5,679 nt of DNA, from the NCBI GenBank assembly GCA_903921295.1, contig CAIXOZ010000122.1:1-5679 (forward strand), in the 5' to 3' direction. The position numbers and the translations under genes were made by a program. The DNA comes from an uncultured cyanobacterium. GTDB lineage: Bacteria; Cyanobacteriota; Cyanobacteriia; PCC-6307; Cyanobiaceae. The notes under the pieces were generated by a model. It was not told the origin of the DNA and did no database searches. It saw nothing but the letters and a program-made list of their open reading frames with translations. Every line of letters starts with the position of its first letter. Position 1 is the stretch's first letter. Of the stretch, positions 1 to 5,497 are shown in pieces.

Positions 1-375
1 GGGGCCGATGAGGTCACCACCGGTGCCTCCAACGACCTGCAGCAGGTCGCCCGCGTCGCCCGCCAGATGATCACCCGCTTCGGCATGAGTGACCGCCTCG
101 GTCCGGTGGCCCTCGGCCGCTCCCAGGGCGGCATGTTCCTCGGCCGCGACATCGCCGCTGAGCGTGATTTCTCCGAGGACACCGCGGCCACCATCGACGA
201 AGAGGTGTCCGAGCTCGTGTCGGTGGCCTACCGCCGTGCCACCGATGTGCTCACCCAGAACCGCGGCGTTCTCGATGAGCTCGCAGACCTGCTGGTGGAG
301 AAGGAGACTGTTGATGCCGAACAGCTGCAGGAGCTGCTGATTGAGCGCAACGTCACGGTGGCTGATTACGTCTGA
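1..375 (+). CDS. ftsH: FtsH ATP-dependent zinc metalloprotease, C-terminal fragment
   Basis: The frame is open from base 1 and ends at TGA 373-375, giving the last 124 residues of a protein whose start lies outside the window; whole FtsH proteins are about 600-630 residues. The fragment is the end of the M41 peptidase domain. TTGASND (residues 6-12) is the conserved segment carrying the aspartate that serves as third zinc ligand (Asp12 here). RFGMSDRLGP (25-34) and FLGRDIA (45-51) are typical of FtsH, and the helical tail ends in ADYV. The AAA+ module, membrane anchors and HEXXH motif are upstream and not seen. FtsH is a membrane-bound hexameric protease; in cyanobacteria some paralogues remove photodamaged D1. 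From memory the sequence resembles Synechocystis FtsH2 (Slr0228) most, but the paralogue cannot be fixed from this fragment. The eda start lies inside its last codons. Confidence 0.95.
   Translation, partial: GADEVTTGASNDLQQVARVARQMITRFGMSDRLGPVALGRSQGGMFLGRDIAAERDFSEDTAATIDEEVSELVSVAYRRATDVLTQNRGVLDELADLLVEKETVDAEQLQELLIERNVTVADYV
329..333 (+). promoter_or_regulatory. Shine-Dalgarno sequence for eda
   Basis: AGGAG lies inside the ftsH coding sequence, seven bases before the TTG at 341. This is good spacing and it supports the non-ATG start of the next gene. It also means ribosomes finishing ftsH pass over the initiation site, which suggests translational coupling. Confidence 0.6.
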
Positions 376-1021
376 ACCAGGTCCCGGTGCTGAAGCTGCG
401 GCTGCGGCCGCCGCTTCCCTCAGGCACACCCTGAAGCTGGCCCCGGTTCTCTCTGTGCTGCGGGCTGATGACCCGATCACACTGCTCCCCGTTGTGGCCG
501 ACCTGGCTGCAGCGGGGATTGTTCATGTGGAACTCGCCTGGTCGGCGGCCAGTCGCTGGTGCTCAGGCGCGGTGGCGTTGCGGCAGCAGTTCCCGCTGCT
601 GCATTTTGGGGCGGCCTCGATCGTGCAGCCCGCAGCTCTCGACCAGGTGGCGGCGGCCGGCCTGGCCTATGCGGTCTCTCCGGTGTTTGATGCGGCGCTG
701 CTTCAGCGCGCCACCGCCCTGGGGCTGGCCTTTGTTCCCGGGGTGATGACGCCCACGGAGGTGCATCAGGCCAGGGGCTGGGGTGCCTCGATCGTGAAGC
801 TGTTCCCGGCCCGTACCCTCGGCCCGAGCTATTGGGCCAGCCTGCGGGCGCCCCTGGGTGGGCTGCCCTTCTGCATTGCCGCCGGTGGTCTCGGTCCCGC
901 CGATGTCGCCCCCTGGCTGGCGGCTGGGGTCGATGCGGTCGCCCTCGGTCAGTCGCTGTTCGATCGCGATGGTCACCTGGATCCCCTGCTGCCGCAGCAG
1001 CTCAGGCGGGCGCAGCGCTGA
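341..1021 (+). CDS. eda: KDPG/KHG-type class I aldolase (Eda family)
   Basis: A 226-residue protein related to 2-keto-3-deoxy-6-phosphogluconate aldolase, a cytoplasmic enzyme that cleaves KDPG to pyruvate and glyceraldehyde 3-phosphate in the Entner-Doudoroff pathway; relatives also act on 2-keto-4-hydroxyglutarate. It fits a single TIM barrel. Visible motifs are HVELAW (62-67, Glu64 matching E. coli Glu45), AVSPVFD (111-117), VPGVMTP (132-138), IVKLFPA (151-157, Schiff-base Lys153 matching Lys133), and AAGGL (180-184) with ALGQSLF (201-207) at the phosphate site. E. coli Arg49 and Thr161 appear replaced by Ser68 and Ala181. The TTG at 341 is the first usable start after an in-frame TGA at 338-340, has AGGAG seven bases upstream, and overlaps ftsH by 35 bases. 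The next GTG (455) would cut into the first barrel strand. Residues 12-28 are an Ala/Pro/Gly-rich leader absent from E. coli Eda. The family is clear; the physiological substrate is less certain. Confidence 0.88.
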   Translation: MSATSRWLITSEPGPGAEAAAAAAASLRHTLKLAPVLSVLRADDPITLLPVVADLAAAGIVHVELAWSAASRWCSGAVALRQQFPLLHFGAASIVQPAALDQVAAAGLAYAVSPVFDAALLQRATALGLAFVPGVMTPTEVHQARGWGASIVKLFPARTLGPSYWASLRAPLGGLPFCIAAGGLGPADVAPWLAAGVDAVALGQSLFDRDGHLDPLLPQQLRRAQR

Positions 1022-2110
1022 TCACCAGAGGCTGCACTGGCCCTGCTGACGCAGCAGGTGATCGGCAAGCACCAGCGCCACCATCGCTTCCACCATCGGC
1101 ACCGCCCGCGGCAGAACGCAGGGATCGTGGCGCCCCTTGGCGGCCAGGGTCGTGGCCTGACCACTGGCATCGATCGTCTGCTGCTCCTTGCGGATCGTCG
1201 CCGTTGGCTTGAAGGCCACGCGGATCACGATCGGCTCGCCGTTGCTGATGCCGCCCTGGATGCCGCCCGAATTGTTGGTGACCGTGCGCAGGCGCCCGCC
1301 TTCACTGGGCAGAAAGGCATCGTTGTGCTCACTGCCCTTGAGCAGGGTGCCGGCGAAGCCGGAGCCGATCTCAAAGCCCTTGGTGGCCGGCAGCGACATC
1401 AGTGCCTTGGCCAGGTCGGCTTCGAGCTTGTCGAACACCGGCATGCCCAGGCCCACGGGGGGGCGCCGGACCACACACTCGATCACACCACCGCAGGAAT
1501 CGCCCTCGCGGCCGATCGCCTCAATGCGCTCGATCATCCGCTCCGCCATCGCCGGATCGGGGCAGCGCACGATGTTGGCCTCCACCGCTTCGCTGGTCAC
1601 GCAAGCCGGATCGAGGCTGGCCTCCAGGTCATGGATCCGCTTCACCCAGGCGATCACCTCGGTGCCGGCGGCCTTGTGCAGCAGCTGGCGGGCGATGGCG
1701 CCGGCGGCCACCCGGCCGATCGTTTCCCGGGCGGAGGCGCGTCCGCCACCGCTGCGGGCCTGGATGCCGTACTTCACCTGATACGTGGCATCGGCATGGG
1801 AGGGGCGGAACGCCACCGCCATCTCCTGGTAGTCCTGGGGGCGCTGGTCCTTGTTGCGCACCACCATCGCGATCGGTGTGCCCAGGGTGACGCCGTCGAG
1901 CAGGCCGCTGAGTATCTCCACCCGATCGTCTTCTTTGCGGGGGGTTGTGATCCTGCTCTGACCCGGTTTGCGGCGGTCCAGCTCGTGCTGGATCGCCTCG
2001 AGGTCGAGCTTCAGCCGGGGCGGGCAGCCATCAACGATCACCCCCACCCCGCCACCATGGGATTCGCCGAAGGTGCTGATGCGGAAGAGGGTGCCGAAGC
2101 TGCTGCCCAT
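1022..2110 (-). CDS. aroC: Chorismate synthase
   Basis: A 362-residue enzyme of full family length. It catalyses the last step of the shikimate pathway, 5-enolpyruvylshikimate 3-phosphate to chorismate, using reduced FMN without net redox change, and so feeds aromatic amino acids, folate and quinones. All three family signatures are present: GESHGGGVG (15-23, His18), RSGGGRASARET (119-130) and GRHDPCV (326-332, Asp329). RPSHAD (102-107) supplies the second conserved histidine, His105. The start is the ATG read from 2110, giving MGSSFGTLFR, the usual N-terminus of cyanobacterial AroC. The frame stays open upstream across nth, but that extension has no family resemblance. No strong Shine-Dalgarno is visible. 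The gene diverges from nth and converges on eda; its TGA abuts the eda TGA. Confidence 0.97.
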   Translation of the reverse strand: MGSSFGTLFRISTFGESHGGGVGVIVDGCPPRLKLDLEAIQHELDRRKPGQSRITTPRKEDDRVEILSGLLDGVTLGTPIAMVVRNKDQRPQDYQEMAVAFRPSHADATYQVKYGIQARSGGGRASARETIGRVAAGAIARQLLHKAAGTEVIAWVKRIHDLEASLDPACVTSEAVEANIVRCPDPAMAERMIERIEAIGREGDSCGGVIECVVRRPPVGLGMPVFDKLEADLAKALMSLPATKGFEIGSGFAGTLLKGSEHNDAFLPSEGGRLRTVTNNSGGIQGGISNGEPIVIRVAFKPTATIRKEQQTIDASGQATTLAAKGRHDPCVLPRAVPMVEAMVALVLADHLLRQQGQCSLW

Positions 2111-2167
2111 GGACGGATTGCGCTCGGTCGAGCCTACAAACTGGTTGCCATCACCCTTGTCTGAACG
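2111..2167. promoter_or_regulatory. Divergent aroC/nth promoter region (inferred)
   Basis: Only 57 bases separate the start codons of aroC (minus) and nth (plus), so if both are transcribed from here their promoters must overlap or extend into the opposite gene. I see no convincing pair of -35/-10 boxes on either strand. TACAAA at 2135-2140 is a weak -10 candidate for the plus strand, without a correctly spaced -35. The call rests on gene arrangement, not on motif matches. Confidence 0.35.
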
Positions 2168-2821
2168 TTGCGCAAACAGGAGCGGGCGGCACTGATTCTC
2201 CAGCGTCTGCAGGAGCGTTACCCGGAAACCCCGGTTCCCCTCGACCACAGCGATGCCTTCACGCTCCTGGTGGCGGTGCTGCTCAGCGCCCAGTGCACCG
2301 ACAAGAAGGTGAATGAGGTGACGCCGGCGTTGTTCGCCGCCGGCCCCGACCCGGCGGCGATGGCGGCCCTCTCCGAGGCGGAGATCCTCCACCACATCCG
2401 TCAGCTGGGTCTGGCCCGCACCAAGGCCGCCCACGTGCGGCGGCTGTCCCAGCTGTTGCTTGAACGCCATGGCGGCGTCGTACCCGCCAGTTTCAAGGCG
2501 CTCGAAGACCTGCCGGGTGTCGGCCACAAGACCGCCAGCGTGGTGATGGCCCAGGCCTTCGGCGTCCCTGCCTTCCCCGTGGATACGCACATTCATCGCC
2601 TCGCCCAGCGCTGGGGGCTGAGCAGCGGTGAGAGCGTCAGCCGCACCGAAACCGATCTCAAGCGCCTCTTCCCCAGGGAGGCCTGGAACCGGCTGCACCT
2701 GCAGATCATTTTCTACGGCCGTGAGCACTGCACCGCCCGCGGCTGCGATGGCACCGTCTGTCCGCTCTGCCGTGAGCTCTACCCGAAGCGCCGCCGACCG
2801 GTGCTCTGGCGACGCCCCTGA
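2168..2821 (+). CDS. nth: Endonuclease III, DNA glycosylase/AP lyase
   Basis: A 217-residue bifunctional base-excision repair enzyme that removes oxidised pyrimidines from DNA and nicks the abasic site by beta-elimination. LLSAQCTDKKVNEVTP (38-53) is the conserved N-terminal helix segment. The helix-hairpin-helix reads LPGVGHKTA (115-123) with catalytic Lys121, and VDTH (138-141) carries catalytic Asp139, matching E. coli Lys120 and Asp138. The C-terminus holds Cys188, 193, 198 and 201, spaced C-X4-C-X4-C-X2-C rather than the usual C-X6-C-X2-C-X5-C of the [4Fe-4S] cluster. The start is TTG 2168, two codons after an in-frame TGA at 2162-2164. It gives MRKQERA, an N-terminus I recall from related picocyanobacteria, but has no recognisable Shine-Dalgarno. 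The tail after the cysteines is Arg/Lys/Pro-rich. katG follows 121 bases downstream on the same strand, so the two may be co-transcribed. Confidence 0.95.
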   Translation: MRKQERAALILQRLQERYPETPVPLDHSDAFTLLVAVLLSAQCTDKKVNEVTPALFAAGPDPAAMAALSEAEILHHIRQLGLARTKAAHVRRLSQLLLERHGGVVPASFKALEDLPGVGHKTASVVMAQAFGVPAFPVDTHIHRLAQRWGLSSGESVSRTETDLKRLFPREAWNRLHLQIIFYGREHCTARGCDGTVCPLCRELYPKRRRPVLWRRP

Positions 2822-2859
2822 GTCAGGCCGGCGGCCCCTCTGCTGGGCCCGCGTCTGAC
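2822..2859 (+). terminator. Imperfect hairpin after nth, possible terminator
   Basis: GTCAG (2822-2826) pairs with CTGAC (2855-2859), and GGCCC (2833-2837) pairs with GGGCC (2845-2849) around a 7-base loop, with a partly paired section between. It begins at the first base after the nth stop codon. No T-run follows (the next bases are AAACCCCCC), so it is not a standard intrinsic terminator. It may be an mRNA-stabilising or attenuating structure, or chance pairing in GC-rich DNA. Confidence 0.3.
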
Positions 2860-2869
2860 AAACCCCCCG

Positions 2870-2890
2870 GCCTGGTGGCTGGATCCAGGC
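2870..2890. repeat. Inverted repeat upstream of katG
   Basis: GCCTGG (2870-2875) and CCAGGC (2885-2890) form a perfect 6-base inverted repeat with a 9-base spacer, 52 bases before the katG ATG. It could be an operator near the katG promoter or a second hairpin behind nth. It does not resemble the AT-rich PerR/Fur boxes expected for peroxide control. No clear -10 or -35 element can be named beside it. Confidence 0.3.
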
Positions 2891-2942
2891 ACCGTGAATA
2901 GGTTCCGAGGATGTTGTCCAGGGCGGGACGGCCCTTGCTGTG

Positions 2943-5147
2943 ATGTCGGATCTGCGCTGCCCGTTCCATGGCCATGCCGCACCGGTGACCCCCTCGAGCA
3001 CCACCACCAACCAGCAGTGGTGGCCGGATCAGATCAACCTGTCGCTTCTCCATCAGCATCACCCGGCCGCCCATCCGCTCGGGCCGGCCTTTGATTACGC
3101 CCGCGCCTTCGCTGCCCTCGATCTGGAGGCCGTGAAGGCTGATCTGCGGGCCCTGATGCAGGACTCCCAGCCCTGGTGGCCCGCCGACTGGGGCCACTAC
3201 GGGCCGTTGTTCATCCGCCTGGCCTGGCACAGTGCCGGCACTTACCGCAGTGCCGATGGCCGCGGTGGAGCCGCCCATGGCAACCAGCGGTTTGCTCCCC
3301 TGAACAGCTGGCCCGACAACACCAATCTCGACAAGGCCCGGCGGCTGCTCTGGCCGATCAAGCGCCGCTACGGCAACGGCCTCTCCTGGGCTGATCTGAT
3401 CATTCTCAGCGGCACGATCGCCCTGGAGACGATGGGCCTGCGTCCCTTCGGCTTCGCTGGTGGTCGTGTCGACATCTGGCAACCGGAGGAGGACGTGTTC
3501 TGGGGGCGGGAGACCCGCTGGCATGGCGATGAGCGCCACGGGTCGGATGGAGCGCTCGAGCAGCCCCTGGCGGCCGTGGAAATGGGATTGATCTATGTCA
3601 ATCCGGAGGGTCCCGGTGGCCGGCCCGATCCTGTGGCCTCAGGTCGGGAGGTGCGCGACACCTTCGCCCGGATGGGGATGACCGTGGAGGAGACCGTGGC
3701 CCTTGTGGCGGGGGGGCACACCTTCGGCAAGTGCCATGGAGCGGCTCCTGCGGAGCATCTGGGAGCGGAGCCTGAGGCGGCGCCGCTGGAGGAGCAGGGA
3801 CTGGGGTGGCGCAACAGCTTTGGCAGCGGCATCGCGGAGCACACGATCACCAGCGGCCTCGAGGGAGCCTGGAAGCCCCATCCCACCCGTTGGGATCAGG
3901 GCTACTTCCAGATGATGTTCACCTATGAATGGGAGCTCACCCGGAGCCCGGCCGGCGCCTGGCAATGGGTGGCGCGCGATGTTCAGCCCGAGCATCTGAT
4001 CCCCGATGCTCACGTGCCCGGCAAGGTGTCGGCTCCGATCATGACGACGGCGGATCTGTCGCTTCGCCATGACCCGGTCATGGAGCCGATCGCCCGGCGT
4101 TTCCATCGCGATCCTCAGGCGTTTGAGGACACCTTCGCCAGGGCCTGGTTCAAGCTCACCCATCGCGATCTCGGGCCCCGTTGTCTGCATCTCGGTCCCG
4201 ATGTGCCCACGGAGGTGTTGTCCTGGCAGGATCCGCTCCCGGAGGTTGACCACGCCCTGATCGATGAGGCCGATCAGGCGGACCTGCGCCAGAGACTGCA
4301 GGCGTCGGGGCTTGGCGTCAGCGAGCTGGTGGCCACGGCCTGGGCGTCCGCCTCCACCTTCCGCAGCTCCGACAAGCGTGGGGGTGCCAATGGGGCCCGG
4401 TTGCGCTTCGCCCCCCAGCGCAGCTGGGAGGTGAATGATCCGGATCGCCTGGCGCGCGTGCTGGCGGCGCTTGAGCGGATCCAGCAGGCCTTCCAGGCCT
4501 CCTGCTCCGCGGGTAAGCAGCTCTCGCTGGCGGATCTGATTGTCTTTGCCGGTGGCTGGGCCGTGGAGAGGGCGGCATCGGCGGCAGGCCATCCGGTGGT
4601 TGTTCCATTCCATCCCGGTCGTGCGGATGCCCGGGAGGATCAGACCGATGCAGCGTCCTTCACTGTCCTCAGGCCCCGCGCCGATGGCTTCCGCAACTGG
4701 GAGCCCGAGGGGCTGACGCTCCGGGCTGAGGAGCTGCTGATCGATCGTGCGCAGCTCCTCAACCTCAGTGCCCCGGAGATGACCGTTCTCCTTGGCGGTC
4801 TGCGGGTGCTTGGTGCCAACGCAGGCGGCAGTCGCCATGGGGTGTTCACCGAGCGGGTCGGGGTGCTCAGCACCGATTTCTTCATCCATCTGCTCGATCT
4901 GGGTATCCAGTGGACACCCACCAGTGCGGCCAACCGCGTCTACGAGGGGCGGCGTCGCGAGGATGGTCGTCTCTGCTGGAGCGCCACCAGGACCGATCTG
5001 GTGTTCGGCTCAAACAGCCAGCTGCGGGCGATCGCTGAGATCTATGCCCAGGACGATGGCGCTGAGCGTTTTGTGCAGGATTTCGTGCGCGCCTGGGTGA
5101 AGGTGATGGAGCTCGATCGCTTCGATCTCCATCCGGTCGGCTTCTGA
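2943..5147 (+). CDS. katG: Catalase-peroxidase KatG
   Basis: A 734-residue haem enzyme that dismutates hydrogen peroxide and also has peroxidase activity; the usual length is 720-755. The N-terminal haem domain spans about 50-420. Its distal triad is Arg92, Trp95 and His96 (IRLAWHSAGTYR), with Asp125-Asn126 in the entry channel. Tyr218 (GLIYVNPEGP) and Met244 (FARMGM) complete the Trp95-Tyr218-Met244 adduct needed for catalase activity. His259 (GGHTFGK) is the proximal haem ligand, hydrogen-bonded to Asp371 near Trp310. Arg408 fits the mobile arginine switch, and Ser304 matches M. tuberculosis Ser315. The C-terminal half (about 440-734) is the family's haem-less duplication; Ala468 sits where the distal histidine would be. 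No signal peptide is seen, so it is probably cytoplasmic. ATG 2943 was chosen; GTG 2940 is in frame one codon earlier and cannot be excluded. The Shine-Dalgarno is weak. It lies behind nth and faces psbA. Confidence 0.98.
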   Translation: MSDLRCPFHGHAAPVTPSSTTTNQQWWPDQINLSLLHQHHPAAHPLGPAFDYARAFAALDLEAVKADLRALMQDSQPWWPADWGHYGPLFIRLAWHSAGTYRSADGRGGAAHGNQRFAPLNSWPDNTNLDKARRLLWPIKRRYGNGLSWADLIILSGTIALETMGLRPFGFAGGRVDIWQPEEDVFWGRETRWHGDERHGSDGALEQPLAAVEMGLIYVNPEGPGGRPDPVASGREVRDTFARMGMTVEETVALVAGGHTFGKCHGAAPAEHLGAEPEAAPLEEQGLGWRNSFGSGIAEHTITSGLEGAWKPHPTRWDQGYFQMMFTYEWELTRSPAGAWQWVARDVQPEHLIPDAHVPGKVSAPIMTTADLSLRHDPVMEPIARRFHRDPQAFEDTFARAWFKLTHRDLGPRCLHLGPDVPTEVLSWQDPLPEVDHALIDEADQADLRQRLQASGLGVSELVATAWASASTFRSSDKRGGANGARLRFAPQRSWEVNDPDRLARVLAALERIQQAFQASCSAGKQLSLADLIVFAGGWAVERAASAAGHPVVVPFHPGRADAREDQTDAASFTVLRPRADGFRNWEPEGLTLRAEELLIDRAQLLNLSAPEMTVLLGGLRVLGANAGGSRHGVFTERVGVLSTDFFIHLLDLGIQWTPTSAANRVYEGRRREDGRLCWSATRTDLVFGSNSQLRAIAEIYAQDDGAERFVQDFVRAWVKVMELDRFDLHPVGF

Positions 5148-5386
5148 TCCTGGTCAGACACCTGCTCATGGATCCTGGATGCCCTGGATTCCGCCTGCAG
5201 GTCATGACCGGGGCCTCAACGGTTGGGTGAACACCCACCGGTCGCTGGGTGGCCAAGGCCTCTGGGCCGTGCCGATTGTTCACCCCAGTTGCCTTCAGGC
5301 CCGATGCCTTGCGCCTGGGCTGAGCTGAGATCGGGCTCCGTCCCTGAGCCTTGAACCCTTTGGCGTCAGGGGCCTTGGCGAGCCAC
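5148..5386. other. Noncoding region between katG and the psbA terminator
   Basis: About 240 bases without a credible gene. The only short plus-strand ATG frame looked at (5168-5230, 20 codons plus stop) has no ribosome site or recognisable product. The region contains overlapping palindromes CCTGCAGG (5194-5201) and GGTCATGACC (5200-5209), an inverted-repeat block at 5221-5290, and a small hairpin GGCTC/GAGCC (5334-5338 with 5346-5350). No T-rich intrinsic terminator for katG is obvious on the plus strand. Confidence 0.6.
5221..5290. repeat. Inverted-repeat block, possible structured RNA element
   Basis: GGGTGAACA (5225-5233) and TGTTCACCC (5277-5285) are a perfect 9-base inverted repeat separated by 43 bases. 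Between the arms lie CCACC/GGTGG (5235-5239 with 5248-5252) and GGCC/GGCC (5257-5260 with 5265-5268), so a closed stem with two inner hairpins can be drawn. The left arm can instead fold alone as TGGGT-GAAC-ACCCA (5224-5237). It starts 73 bases after the katG stop and could be a 3' UTR structure. It is not a tRNA. Chance occurrence in GC-rich DNA is possible. Confidence 0.35.
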
Positions 5387-5412
5387 AAAAAAAGGACCCT
5401 GACGGGTCCTTT
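5387..5412 (-). terminator. Intrinsic terminator of psbA
   Basis: Read on the minus strand, a 9-base-pair stem AAAGGACCC/GGGTCCTTT (5412-5404 with 5399-5391) closes a 4-base loop and runs into seven T (complement of the A-run 5387-5393). This is a textbook rho-independent terminator, 85 bases beyond the psbA stop. On the plus strand the stem is followed by only TTTCG, so it may stop katG transcripts weakly at best. Confidence 0.9.
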
Positions 5413-5418
5413 CGTGAA

Positions 5419-5437
5419 ATCCCTGAGAACAGGGGAT
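5419..5437 (-). other. Second hairpin in the psbA 3' UTR
   Basis: ATCCCTG (5419-5425) and CAGGGGAT (5430-5437) pair as a 7-base-pair stem with one bulged G around a 4-base loop. On the psbA transcript it comes six bases before the terminator stem, making a tandem hairpin. Such structures can protect mRNA from 3' exonucleases; that role is inferred. Confidence 0.45.
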
Positions 5438-5497
5438 CGGTTGGATGGGGATCAACGATTCAGAAGGTGTTCCGATCCGTTCAGCCGAGGCTGTTGA

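Noticed and set aside
1058..2164. 368-codon plus-strand open frame opposite aroC
   Set aside because: It is the complement of a conserved gene; its His/Ala/Gly-rich translation looks like a GC-bias shadow and no domain is recognisable.
2111..3010. Long minus-strand open frame continuing upstream of aroC across nth, as an N-terminal extension of 300 residues
   Set aside because: The extension is the antisense of nth, has low-complexity Gly/Arg/His-rich content and no family resemblance, while MGSSFGTLFR is the normal AroC start.
3783..3812. Apparent loss of the KatG adduct methionine, because EEQGLGW differs from the M. tuberculosis EQMGLGW segment
   Set aside because: Counting 26 residues from Tyr218 places the adduct methionine at Met244 in FARMGM, which is present; the Gln site is not the adduct position.
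3639..4889. 416-codon minus-strand open frame inside katG
   Set aside because: It is antisense to well-conserved KatG sequence and has no recognisable motif.
5028..5035. GCGATCGC, the cyanobacterial HIP1 octamer
   Set aside because: The only copy I found is inside katG; one copy says nothing about function and is not an enriched repeat here.
5169..5189. Three TGGAT repeats (5169, 5176, 5185) as possible regulator sites
   Set aside because: Spacings of 7 and 9 bases are irregular and the unit is short; likely chance.
5168..5230. 20-codon ATG open frame after katG
   Set aside because: No ribosome site, no recognisable product, and it overlaps repeats; ordinary chance length.
5221..5290. tRNA-like fold between katG and psbA
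   Set aside because: No seven-base acceptor stem, no T-loop GTTCRA consensus in the right place and no anticodon arm; the stems do not fit a tRNA.
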